DNA of 64,000 nt from NCBI RefSeq assembly GCF_003097315.1, contig NZ_QDDL01000002.1, positions 62,001-126,000 on the forward strand. Reading direction: 5' to 3'. Shown here one piece after another: positions 18,205 to 26,828 of this stretch. The translations under genes and the position numbers were made by a program. The notes under the pieces were generated by a model. It made no database searches. It was given only the letters and a program-made list of their open reading frames with translations, and had not been told where the DNA came from. Positions within the stretch are counted from its first letter, which is position 1. Each line of letters starts with the position of its first letter. Source of the stretch: Pelagibaculum spongiae. Its GTDB lineage: Bacteria > Pseudomonadota > Gammaproteobacteria > Enterobacterales > Pelagibaculaceae.

Positions 18205-18227
18205 CAGAGGCTAATGCGTCTATAAGA

Positions 18228-18363
18228 TTGAACCTTCGGTTCCCGTGTGCGCCTATAGGCTTACCCAGGCTACGAAAACCAATTGGTTTTTTGAATAAAC
18301 ATCGTAATTTAAATTAACACCAAACTAAACAAGGTTGGGTAAGCCTGTAGGCGCACCCAACAA
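18228..18363. repeat. Interspersed palindromic element R1, copy a
   Basis: It starts TTGAACCTTCGGTTCCCGTG and continues TGCGCCTATAGGCTTACCCA. The core is CTACGAAAACCAATTGGTTT and it ends GGTTGGGTAAGCCTGTAGGC then GCACCCAACAA. The GTGCGCCTATAGGCTTACCCA and TGGGTAAGCCTGTAGGCGCAC ends are inverted repeats. Full relatives are at 24437-24573 and 62831-62977. It resembles a small non-coding MITE/REP-type element. Confidence 0.88.
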
Positions 18364-18429
18364 TCCAAGCAATAGGCGCACCTAACATTTTAAGATGATA
18401 TTTCCAGCCATCAATTTCAATGACATTAA

Positions 18430-18858
18430 TTATTTCAGAGTGTAAATATTTGCCAGTAAACAACTGCCATCTTGCAGAGTGATTGGCGTTAATAGCCGTC
18501 GATAAGAATCACCCTCAAAAGCATCAATTTCATTCCAATGCTCGGCTAGTTGATCGCAAGTAAAAAGCTGTACTTCAATATCCGTTCCTTGCTCGGTTTT
18601 TAAACACATTGCAGCCCAATGGTTATCGACCTTATTTTCAACTAGCTCGCCGACAACGGTCGCCTTACTCCAGCTACCATCTAATGGTTCAAGAATATGT
18701 TGATTCACCGCACCCGGTGCCAAACTAGCATAAACCACTAAATATCGGTCATAACTCATTAATTCTTCAGAAGGGCAATAACCGACTTCTATTCGCTGCT
18801 GATTAATGGTATCAGCTAAAGTTTGTAAGCTTGCATTACAGGATTGTTGCTGAGACAT
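18430..18858 (-). CDS. Gamma-glutamylcyclotransferase (GGCT/AIG2-like) family protein
   Basis: The 142-residue product has the fold markers of this family: YLVVYASLAPGAVN (the YGSL-type substrate loop) near residue 34, GELVENK, and IDAFEGDSYRR, where the Glu is the expected catalytic acid. It ends with the AYIYxL-like strand LANIYTL. Relatives cleave gamma-glutamyl amines or peptides to 5-oxoproline; some members have unknown substrates. It is a lone minus-strand gene with no functional neighbours. I am fairly sure of the fold and unsure of the reaction. Confidence 0.8.
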   Translation of the reverse strand: MSQQQSCNASLQTLADTINQQRIEVGYCPSEELMSYDRYLVVYASLAPGAVNQHILEPLDGSWSKATVVGELVENKVDNHWAAMCLKTEQGTDIEVQLFTCDQLAEHWNEIDAFEGDSYRRLLTPITLQDGSCLLANIYTLK

Positions 18859-19263
18859 AATCGCTCTCTTAAATAGAAATTGTTAATCCAAATCGGCTGA
18901 ATAAAAAAACACATGATGATCAATAAAAATTTCAACCGACAAAACAAAACACTAGAAAAACGCCCCGCGGCAATACATTATGGTAATAGTTCAACACAGA
19001 AGCGGAATAGCGATGATAGAAGCCATATGAAAAAACTTCAGCCATCAAGTGCGCACTCCGTCCATTAGCTCAAAGCACTTTACCAGCAAATATCAAGCAT
19101 TCTCCAACCAAGCTAAAAGATACTGACTTGAGCCGTCAAGCAAATTATATCGCTAGCTAAGATCAATGGGGCATAGCTTATGACCAGCGCTTCAAGCCAA
19201 TGATTCCATAATTATTGCATTAAATTACAGATTGTTATCTTTCAATAGATTCGTAGCAATTTT

Positions 19264-19305
19264 TATCCTCGGGTACACCGTGGCTTACCCAAGCTACAGT
19301 AGCTT
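19264..19305. repeat. Partial R1 element
   Basis: CTCGGGTACACCGTGGCTTA followed by CCCAAGCTAC resembles the left arm of R1 (GGTGCGCC.TAGGCTTACCCAGGCTACG). The right arm is absent. Confidence 0.45.
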
Positions 19306-19601
19306 GTGGTTTGTCAAAGCTCCCCTAGAAATCACTTTCCATATCTCCCCTTTCCTTCTTAAATATGAATTTAAATACCGCCTTCTAGTGCGAACTCTGA
19401 TCACCAGTAAAAGGCGTTTGTATGCAGTAGATAATATTTGGACTTACCAATTTGCTAACAACTCAACACTATTTTTCAAAACACTGCTTTGTCAAGAGTT
19501 TCTCTGTTTGATACGCAACAAAAGCACCTTACGCACTACCTAGCTCAAGGTATTTCCCGATTGAAAAGCCACAATGGTTGTATTGAAAAGTTGATCACTT
19601 T

Positions 19602-19695
19602 GTAGGTCTGATAAGTGCAGCGCCATCTGACATTTTCGTTTTCAGAAAGTGTTAATGCTTTTCCAATCTTGCAGATACAAGACTGAAACTAATTT
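19602..19695. repeat. Palindromic repeat R2, copy
   Basis: GTAGGTCTGATAAGTGCAGC then GCCATCTGACATTTTCG, and later CAGATACAAGACTGAA. It parallels 16025-16114 along its length. It lies in the adhE upstream region. Confidence 0.8.
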
Positions 19696-19804
19696 AAATT
19701 ATTGTTAATCATCGTGCAGCACACGATAACCGCTTTTCTGATGTTGTTTTGATTAAAATTATTCGCACAGCGACATAGGGCGTGTAGAAAGAAATACTCT
19801 TTAT

Positions 19805-19882
19805 CTAGGCCATCATGAGCGAAGCGAATAGCGACTTGCCAACAAAATATCACGCTTCGCCGAGGCTCAGGGATAACCTACG
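19805..19882. repeat. Palindromic repeat R3, copy 2
   Basis: CATCATGAGCGAAGCGAATA then GCGAC, and TCACGCTTCGCCGAGGCTCA then GGGATAACCTACG. It matches 17266-17345 in both arms with a variable centre. It ends about 100 bp before adhE. Confidence 0.8.
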
Positions 19883-19980
19883 AGAGAGCACGGAAGGATT
19901 ATTTATTTCTACGACTCTAACAGCAATAACATCAGTAAAGCCCAGGATTTTTAATTTCTGTATTTATCAGGAGTAATTTA

Positions 19981-22605
19981 ATGGCTGTCACCAATATTAA
20001 TGAACTGGAAAACTTGGTTGCCCGAGTTAAAAAAGCCCAGCGTCAATTTGCCTCTTTCGATCAACAAACAGTTGATAAAATCTTCCGCGCCGCAGCATTA
20101 GCCGCTGCCGATGCTCGTATTCCTCTAGCTAAAATGGCAACAGAAGAATCTGGCATGGGCGTGATGGAAGATAAGGTAATTAAAAACCAGTTCGCTTCTG
20201 AGTACATTTATAACAAGTACAAAGATGAAAAAACCTGCGGTATCCTCGAAGAAGATACAACCTTCGGCACCATTACCATCGCCGAACCTACCGGTATCAT
20301 CTGCGGCATCGTGCCCACCACTAACCCAACGTCTACCGCAATTTTCAAGGCGCTTATTAGCCTGAAAACCCGTAATGGTATTATTTTCAGCCCGCACCCA
20401 CGGGCAAAAATGGCCACAGCAGAAGCCGCTCGCATTGTATTAAAAGCAGCAGTTGAAGCGGGTGCACCTGAAGATATTATTGGCTGGATTGACGCACCAA
20501 GCGTTGAATTATCTAACGCATTAATGACCCATGCAGATATTAATCTGATTTTGGCCACCGGCGGCCCAGGCATGGTAAAAGCGGCTTATTCTTCTGGTAA
20601 ACCTGCAATTGGTGTTGGCGCAGGTAACACGCCAGTCGTGATGGATGAATTTGCCGACATTAAACGCGCCGTTGCTTCTATTTTAATGTCAAAAACCTTC
20701 GATAACGGCGTGATCTGCGCTTCTGAACAGTCAGTGATTGTTGTTGATGAAATTTATGACGATGTCCGCCAGCGCTTTGCTAGCCACAAAGGCTATATGC
20801 TGACAGGAAAAGAATTGGAAGCGGTACAAAATGTTATTTTAAAAAATGGTGGTTTAAATGCTGCCATCGTCGGACAACCCGCGCCAGCAATTGCTGAAAT
20901 GGCCGGTATTAAAGTACCCGCAGATACCAAAGTATTAATTGGTGAGGTTGAAGACTATAGCGAAGCCGAGCCATTTGCCCATGAAAAACTTTCTCCAATG
21001 CTGGCAATGTACCGTGCAACCAACTTCGAAGATGCCGTTGTAAAAGCCGCAGCGTTGGTTGCAATGGGCGGCATTGGTCACACTTCTGCTTTATATACCG
21101 ACCAAGATAGCTGTAGTGACCGAGTTCGCTACTTCGGCGATAAAATGAAAACCGCTCGAATTCTGATCAACACGCCTGCTTCCCAGGGTGGTATTGGTGA
21201 TTTGTATAACTTTGCTCTAGCACCTTCTTTAACGCTTGGTTGCGGTAGTTGGGGTGGTAACTCTATTTCAGAGAACGTCGGCCCAAAACACCTGATCAAC
21301 AAGAAGACTGTCGCCAAGAGAGCAGAGAATATGTTGTGGCACAAATTACCTGAATCTATCTATTTCCGTCGTGGCAGCTTGCCGATTGCTCTAGAGGAAC
21401 TGTCTGACAAAAAGCGCGCGCTAATCGTGACCGACAGCTTTTTGTATAACAATGGTTATGTTGACGACACGGTTCGCATCCTTAAATCCCATGGCGTAGA
21501 AACCGACGTATTCTACGAAGTAGAAGCCGACCCAACCTTAAGCGTGGTTCGCAAAGGTGTGGAACTGGCCAATGCCTTCAAGCCCGATGTCATTATTGCG
21601 CTGGGCGGCGGTTCGCCAATGGACGCGGCTAAAATCATGTGGGTGATGTACGAACACCCAGAAGTCGATTTTAAAGATTTGGCACTGCGCTTTATGGATA
21701 TTCGTAAGCGCATTTACAAATTCCCTAAGCTGGGCGTTAAAGCCAAAATGGTGGCGATTCCGACTACCTCTGGTACCGGTTCAGAAGTCACCCCATTTGC
21801 CGTGGTCACCGACGACAGCACCGGCATGAAATATCCAATTGCCGATTACCAACTCACCCCAAACATGGCAATTATCGATGCCAATTTCGTTATGGATATG
21901 CCAAAAAGCTTAACTGCATTTAGTGGTATCGACGCCGTGACGCACGCACTGGAAGCTTATGTGTCGGTATTGGCTAACGAATATTGCGATGGCCAAGCAC
22001 TACAAGCATTAAAGCTGCTGAAAGAAAACCTAGTGGAGTCTTACGAATTAGGTGCGGCTTCACCGAAAGCCCGCGAACTGGTTCATAACGGCGCGACCAT
22101 CGCAGGTATTGCTTTTGCCAACGCATTTTTGGGCGTTTGCCACTCCATGGCACACAAGTTAGGTGCAGAGTTTCATCTGCCGCACGGCTTAGCTAACGCA
22201 TTGCTCATTAGCAATGTAATTCGCTACAACGCCACCAACAACCCAACCAAACAAACTGCATTTAGCCAGTATGACCGCCCACAAGCGCGTGCTCGTTACA
22301 AGGAAATAGCCGACCATTTAGGGTTGGGTGACCGTAGTAATAATACCCACCAACAAGTCGAAGCATTAATCGAATGGATCGATCAAACCAAACAAGCCAT
22401 CGGCATTCCAGCTTCTATTAAAGAAGCGGGTGTCAGCGAAAAAAACTTCCTAGCCAAGTTAGATGACGTAGCGATTGAAGCCTTCGACGACCAGTGCACC
22501 GGCGCTAACCCTCGCTACCCACTAGTGAGCGAAATCAAGCAGCTACTATTAGCTAGCTTCTATGGCCAGCCATATGTAGAAGGTGAAATAATTAACGTTA
22601 GTTAA
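19981..22605 (+). CDS. adhE: Bifunctional acetaldehyde-CoA/alcohol dehydrogenase AdhE
   Basis: AdhE reduces acetyl-CoA to acetaldehyde and then ethanol, regenerating NAD+ in fermentation. The 874-residue length fits the fused enzyme. Residues 1-440 are the aldehyde dehydrogenase domain, with catalytic Cys near 246 in NGVICASEQS. A short linker follows. Residues 455-870 are the iron-dependent alcohol dehydrogenase, with the NAD loop GGGSPMDAAK near 541, PTTSGTGSEVTPF near 588, and metal ligands in DAVTHALEAY and CHSMAHKLGAEFHLPHG (about 655-736). A clear AGGAG precedes ATG. It is followed by a strong terminator and appears monocistronic. It implies a facultatively fermentative lifestyle. Confidence 0.97.
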   Translation: MAVTNINELENLVARVKKAQRQFASFDQQTVDKIFRAAALAAADARIPLAKMATEESGMGVMEDKVIKNQFASEYIYNKYKDEKTCGILEEDTTFGTITIAEPTGIICGIVPTTNPTSTAIFKALISLKTRNGIIFSPHPRAKMATAEAARIVLKAAVEAGAPEDIIGWIDAPSVELSNALMTHADINLILATGGPGMVKAAYSSGKPAIGVGAGNTPVVMDEFADIKRAVASILMSKTFDNGVICASEQSVIVVDEIYDDVRQRFASHKGYMLTGKELEAVQNVILKNGGLNAAIVGQPAPAIAEMAGIKVPADTKVLIGEVEDYSEAEPFAHEKLSPMLAMYRATNFEDAVVKAAALVAMGGIGHTSALYTDQDSCSDRVRYFGDKMKTARILINTPASQGGIGDLYNFALAPSLTLGCGSWGGNSISENVGPKHLINKKTVAKRAENMLWHKLPESIYFRRGSLPIALEELSDKKRALIVTDSFLYNNGYVDDTVRILKSHGVETDVFYEVEADPTLSVVRKGVELANAFKPDVIIALGGGSPMDAAKIMWVMYEHPEVDFKDLALRFMDIRKRIYKFPKLGVKAKMVAIPTTSGTGSEVTPFAVVTDDSTGMKYPIADYQLTPNMAIIDANFVMDMPKSLTAFSGIDAVTHALEAYVSVLANEYCDGQALQALKLLKENLVESYELGAASPKARELVHNGATIAGIAFANAFLGVCHSMAHKLGAEFHLPHGLANALLISNVIRYNATNNPTKQTAFSQYDRPQARARYKEIADHLGLGDRSNNTHQQVEALIEWIDQTKQAIGIPASIKEAGVSEKNFLAKLDDVAIEAFDDQCTGANPRYPLVSEIKQLLLASFYGQPYVEGEIINVS

Positions 22606-22638
22606 ATTCAGTTCGCCCTATCTCTCAATCATCATTAG

Positions 22639-22674
22639 AACGTCATCCGGACAAATTCAGATGGCGTTTTTTTA
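22639..22674 (+). terminator. Rho-independent terminator of adhE
   Basis: CGTCATC (22641-22647) and GATGGCG (22660-22666) form a stem with one G-T pair, followed by a run of seven T. It starts 36 bp after the adhE stop. Confidence 0.88.
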
Positions 22675-22964
22675 TTCCCCATTAGTTGGTTAGCGCTAAA
22701 TTGAATTTAGTTGGCTCACGCTTGAATTGAATAATGATGTCAACAAAACTAAAACAAATATCATACATTCAGTTGCAATAATACTCATAAGAGTAATATT
22801 AAATTAAATACAAATACTTAACCCATACAATACAAAGAAAAAACAATCTAAAAAATCTTTTCTGAGACTCGCGTCACAACCTGAAAACATTCACAAATCA
22901 TAGCGCACTAACAAATGCTAGCACTTTACTAAACCATGTAATGATTCAGGTCAAATAAAGCTAT
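22675..22964. other. AT-rich intergenic region upstream of kpsS
   Basis: About 290 bp of AT-rich sequence between the adhE terminator and kpsS. It presumably contains the kpsS promoter. No ORF, known operator or repeat family copy is evident. Confidence 0.4.
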
Positions 22965-24359
22965 TTGAAGATATTATGTCACGGACACAGCATAAAACAG
23001 CTGTTATTATCTAATCGATTTCACCCATACCAGAAATATATTGCGCAGAACACTGCGCAGCCTAATCAGCACATCTTCATATTACATACGCAGCCTAAAG
23101 GCAGATTAACGTTGGCACTGTTGTTCTTACAAGGCCCCATGGGCCCATTCTTCAGACATATGGCTTGCCAATTAGACCAGGCCGGATTTGATGTGCATAA
23201 GATCAACTTTAACGGTGGCGACCGGTTTCATTTCCAAAACAATCAGAACTTACCTAATAACAACTACACAGGCACACCAGAGAACTGGCGAATATTTTTG
23301 CATAATTATGTAAAAAAAGAGCAAGTCACCAGTATTTTTGTCTATGGTGATTGCCGTTTTTATCATCGTATTGCCAAAGAAGTAGCCCTGCGAAACAACA
23401 TTGAATTTGTGGTGTTCGAAGAAGGTTATCTACGCCCCCATTTTATTACCATGGAATTTGGTGGTGCCAATGCCTACAGTCAACTGGACCTTTCCTCCGA
23501 GACAATTGAAAATGCAGTTATTCCCGAGCAACCAAAACCAAAATCTACTGGATCTAGGTTAAGAAACTGGGGGAAATATGCAACTACCTATTATTGGGCT
23601 GCTCGGTTAGTAAAAAATAACTTTCCAGATTACTTACATCATCGTGATGCCAGCCCACTGCGAGAAGGTTACAATTGGATTCGCTCTGGAATAAGAAAGT
23701 TATTAGTAGAAAAGTCAGATCAGAAACTGCAAAAAAACTTAATAGATAACTTAAAAAAACAGTTTTTTGTGGTTCCGCTGCAGGTTCACAATGATTCACA
23801 ATTATTATTTCATTCTGATTATGAATCGATGGAAGATTTTATTATCCAAACAATAAAATCCTTTCATAAAAATAGTAACGAAAAGCATCACTTGGTATTC
23901 AAGCACCACCCTATGGACCGCGGCCATAAAAACTATAGGGATTTAATTAGTATAATTTCTAGAAAATTAGATCTAACAGGCAGAGTTCATTACGGATTTG
24001 AATTGCATCTACCAACATTATTAGATAATGCTCTAGGCTGTATCACAATAAATAGCACAGTTGGAATCTCTGCATTATTACACAGCTGCCCAACTATCTG
24101 TTGCGGCCGAGCACCGTATAATATCAAAGGGCTAACCAATCAACTGGCTATTGATGATTTTTGGCAACAACCAGGATTTGTAGATGAAATATTTTATCAA
24201 AAATTTCATGATTATCTACAGCACCATAACCAACTAAATGGAAACTTTTATAAAAACCCTGAAAAAACAGCAGCGAAATGTTGTGAATTTTTTTTAGAAC
24301 GTAGCCAATGCATTATTAAGACGAGCAATTTCAAGTTAATCAAAGCGAAAGCTGCGTAA
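22965..24359 (+). CDS. kpsS: Capsule polysaccharide export/biosynthesis protein KpsS
   Basis: KpsS is the Kdo transferase that adds the first beta-Kdo to lysophosphatidylglycerol, beginning the linker of group 2 capsules. Family hallmarks are FLQGPMGPFFRHMA, INFNGGDRFHF, FVYGDCRFYHRIAKE, FEEGYLRPHFITMEFGGANAYS and the C-terminal FKHHPMDRG and INSTVGISALLHSCP. Its 464 residues exceed the roughly 390 of E. coli KpsS, partly through about 35 extra N-terminal residues. The start is uncertain: no ATG occurs before GPMG, and TTG at 22965 is the best candidate with only a weak ribosome binding site. It lies opposite kpsC, from which it is split by pgi2 and the pgm remnant. Confidence 0.9.
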   Translation: MKILCHGHSIKQLLLSNRFHPYQKYIAQNTAQPNQHIFILHTQPKGRLTLALLFLQGPMGPFFRHMACQLDQAGFDVHKINFNGGDRFHFQNNQNLPNNNYTGTPENWRIFLHNYVKKEQVTSIFVYGDCRFYHRIAKEVALRNNIEFVVFEEGYLRPHFITMEFGGANAYSQLDLSSETIENAVIPEQPKPKSTGSRLRNWGKYATTYYWAARLVKNNFPDYLHHRDASPLREGYNWIRSGIRKLLVEKSDQKLQKNLIDNLKKQFFVVPLQVHNDSQLLFHSDYESMEDFIIQTIKSFHKNSNEKHHLVFKHHPMDRGHKNYRDLISIISRKLDLTGRVHYGFELHLPTLLDNALGCITINSTVGISALLHSCPTICCGRAPYNIKGLTNQLAIDDFWQQPGFVDEIFYQKFHDYLQHHNQLNGNFYKNPEKTAAKCCEFFLERSQCIIKTSNFKLIKAKAA

Positions 24360-24392
24360 ACATTTCAATCCTGTTCTCGAAACTATCTTCAG

Positions 24393-24573
24393 ATTGAACC
24401 CTTGGTTCCCGAGTGCGTCTATAGAATTGCCCCGTCTTGAACCTTCGGTTCCCGGGTGCGTCGTAGGCTTACCCAGACTACGAAAACCAACTGGTTTTAT
24501 TGAACAAACACCACAATTAAAATTAAATACCGAACTCAAGTAGGTTGGGTAAGCCTGTGGGCGCAGCCAACAA
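24393..24573. repeat. Interspersed palindromic element R1, copy b, with duplicated left arm
   Basis: The full element spans 24437-24573: TTGAACCTTCGGTTCCCGGG, then GTAGGCTTACCCAGACTACG, AAAACCAACTGG, and GGTTGGGTAAGCCTGTGGGC ending GCAGCCAACAA. A second, shorter left arm (ATTGAACCCTTGGTTCCCGA then GTGCGTCTATAG) precedes it at 24393-24425. It lies between the convergent kpsS and pgi2. Confidence 0.87.
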
Positions 24574-24583
24574 ACTGAGTAGA

Positions 24584-26305
24584 TTAAGCAGTTTCAGAAA
24601 GGTCTTGTTGATGCACCCTTCTATATTTATTTATTAATTTATTGGTCGACCCATCTTCACAATCGGTGTATATAACTTCAGAAAGATGCTGGTACATTTT
24701 ATCTCCCAATACCTTTCCAAGCTCAACACCCCATTGATCAAAACTGTTTAACTCCCATAAAACACCTTGGACAAATACTTTATGTTCATAAAGTGCAATC
24801 AAAGCCCCAAGGTTTTCCGGGCTTAATGATTCCATAGTCAGTACATTACTAGGACGGTTGCCAGGAATCGCTTTCTGGCGAGCAACAGATTCTAGTTGAA
24901 CTTTATTAAGCCCCTTTCCTGATAATTCTTCACGGGCTTGATTAATTGATTTTCCATTCATTAATGCCTGACTTTGTGCAAATGCATGAGAAACCAACCA
25001 ACGATGTTGATCCCCAATTGGATTATAACTTTTTAACGGTACAATAAAGTCGACAGGAATTAAGCGACTACCTTGATGCAATAGCTGGTGATATGCGTGC
25101 TGGCCGTTAGTCCCAACATCTCCCCACACAATTTCTCCTGTATGGTAGTTTACACGTTCACCTTTATAGCTAACCGTTTTGCCGTTTGACTCCATATCCA
25201 TTTGCTGCAAATGCTTAGGGAAACTGGCTAATCGAGAATCATATGGCAATACTGCATGACTTTCTGCGCCACACCAGTTCTGGTGCCACACACCTAACAA
25301 CCCCATTATTACAGGCATATTTTCTGACAATGGCGCCGTTAAAAAGTGCTGATCCATTTCACCTGCGCCTCTCAACAAACGCTCAAATACATCATATGAT
25401 GTGGCAAGTGGAATCATTAAACCAATAGCCGACCACAATGAATATCTTCCCCCCACCCAATCACCCATAGGGAAAATATTTTCTTTGGCAATCCCAAAAG
25501 CGGTTGCAGCGAGAACATTAGAAGATATTGCTACAAAATGGCGATGTATTTCTGACTCAGGAATCCCTTGGCTTTTCATCCAATCTCTAGCAGCTGTAGC
25601 ATTTGATTTGGTTTCGAGAGTAGAAAATGACTTTGATGCAATAATAAACAATGATGTTTCAGGTTCAATATTTTTGAACACCTGGTGCAGATCAGTCGGG
25701 TCAATATTAGCCACATAATGAGTCTCAATATCGTCATGCCACCATGGTTGTAATCCGTCTAAAACTGTTTTGACCCCAAGAAAAGATCCTCCAATACCAA
25801 TATTTATAATATGGCGAATTTTCTTTCCACTATAACCAGTCCACACACCTGAGTGAATCTTACTGGTCAGCTCTTTAATTTTATTCCGAACATCTTTTAT
25901 TTCTGATTTAATTGATTGACCATCCACTTTCGGGTCTGCATTGGAAAAATCTCGTAATGCAGTATGTAATACAGACCGGTTTTCGGAGTAGTTAATCTTT
26001 TCACCAGCAAACATTGCCCTGCGCTTTTCATCTAAACCTGCTTCGCTAGCCATGCACATTAACGTATCTAACAACAGAGCATCGATGCAGTTTTTACTAT
26101 AATCTAGCTCCAACCCGGCAGCTTCTATACAATATTCTTCTGCCCGCATAGAATTATCAGAAAAAAGACTAGCTATTTTTTTATCAGCTAATCGAGCACG
26201 ATGGCCATCCAATACTTCGGCACAAGAATACTGGTAAAGCGGTGTCGCATTAGCAGAGTTCATCGAAACTGAAGACTCAACCGAGTTAATAAATTCCATC
26301 TTCAT
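24584..26305 (-). CDS. pgi: Glucose-6-phosphate isomerase (second copy)
   Basis: This 573-residue product is a full-length paralogue of the Pgi at 7949-9649. It keeps all signatures: GYSGKKIRHIINIGIGGSFL, DWVGGRYSLWSAIGLMIPLA, PSNVLTMESLSPENLGALIA and FDQWGVELGK. The active-site region appears intact, so the enzyme may be functional. ATG is preceded by AGGA at 8 bp. It lies 32 bp after a truncated pgm, in the same order as the primary pair, so both derive from a duplication of a pgm-pgi unit. Placement between kpsS and kpsC suggests it once served fructose-6-P/glucose-6-P balance for capsule precursors; this is inference. Confidence 0.95.
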   Translation of the reverse strand: MKMEFINSVESSVSMNSANATPLYQYSCAEVLDGHRARLADKKIASLFSDNSMRAEEYCIEAAGLELDYSKNCIDALLLDTLMCMASEAGLDEKRRAMFAGEKINYSENRSVLHTALRDFSNADPKVDGQSIKSEIKDVRNKIKELTSKIHSGVWTGYSGKKIRHIINIGIGGSFLGVKTVLDGLQPWWHDDIETHYVANIDPTDLHQVFKNIEPETSLFIIASKSFSTLETKSNATAARDWMKSQGIPESEIHRHFVAISSNVLAATAFGIAKENIFPMGDWVGGRYSLWSAIGLMIPLATSYDVFERLLRGAGEMDQHFLTAPLSENMPVIMGLLGVWHQNWCGAESHAVLPYDSRLASFPKHLQQMDMESNGKTVSYKGERVNYHTGEIVWGDVGTNGQHAYHQLLHQGSRLIPVDFIVPLKSYNPIGDQHRWLVSHAFAQSQALMNGKSINQAREELSGKGLNKVQLESVARQKAIPGNRPSNVLTMESLSPENLGALIALYEHKVFVQGVLWELNSFDQWGVELGKVLGDKMYQHLSEVIYTDCEDGSTNKLINKYRRVHQQDLSETA

Positions 26306-26337
26306 AACAAAATCCTAAAACAAATTAACATGTGAAA

Positions 26338-26658
26338 TTAATTCAAATTTGCAGCTGAAACTTCAAGTGTAGATATTTGAACACATTCGGACATAGCATG
26401 CGTATCCATGCCAACAAATAATAGCCCATAGATTTCATTAGCAGAACGGTATTTACAAACAGTTTGTACAATCACCAACACATGCGATTTATTAAAAGAT
26501 GTAAGTATTGGGTTTCCGCGATGACCAGAAGTACTAAAACTAACTCTATGAGATGAATTAGTCAGATCAGGTTGATTTTTATAATACGCTGCTTTTAGTT
26601 CAGTGATATTAATCAAATCTTGCCGCATTGCAGGCATGTCGGCCCTAGGGTGAGTCAT
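26338..26658 (-). pseudogene. pgm: Truncated phosphoglucomutase (N-terminal remnant)
   Basis: The 106-residue reading frame aligns with the first 105 or so of 549 residues of the Pgm at 9691-11340. [36 protein letters not shown] and GMDTHAMSE all have counterparts, and it stops at the position of AANQV in the full enzyme (AANLN). The phosphoserine loop, metal loop and sugar-binding parts are missing, so it cannot be an active mutase. Substitutions such as GGPLFLG to YGLLFVG indicate relaxed selection. The fragment still has an ATG with CTGGAG upstream and may be translated, or serve only as leader to pgi2. Confidence 0.9.
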
Positions 26659-26828
26659 AAGTACTCCAGAAAATCTAAGCAGTCATTACTGAAAGGAATA
26701 ACCTTTTACTAGAATGGTTTTTATGAGCTGCTTGGCTCATATTAAATCCTGATGATCATACTCTGATATTTATGTTATTTATTGACGGAAGGCATTAAAC
26801 AACACCCTGTTTTATTTACATCAGAATA

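Larger units (their letters stand above)
18859..19980. other. Long repeat-rich intergenic region upstream of adhE
   Basis: About 1.1 kb without a supported gene. It contains a partial R1 element (19264-19305), an R2 copy (19602-19695) and an R3 copy (19805-19882). An ORF at 19232-19543 crosses the partial R1 element, shows no family and no ribosome binding site, and I do not call it. The adhE promoter should lie in the last 100 bp. TTGATTAAAATTAT near 19747 is only a poor match to an FNR site. Confidence 0.55.

Noticed and set aside
19232-19543. 103-codon ORF with a hydrophobic start
   Set aside because: It crosses a partial R1 repeat, has no ribosome binding site and resembles no family.
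19740-19760. FNR-like site upstream of adhE
   Set aside because: TTGAT is present but the second half reads ATTAT instead of ATCAA, and it is over 200 bp from the start codon.
26692-26715. Terminator after kpsC
   Set aside because: AAAGG/CCTTT is a weak AT-rich stem without a clear U-tract and is over 100 bp from the stop.
24360-26828. Composite transposon or genomic island carrying pgi2
   Set aside because: No transposase, integrase, tRNA or matching flanking inverted repeats were found; only one R1 copy lies on one side.
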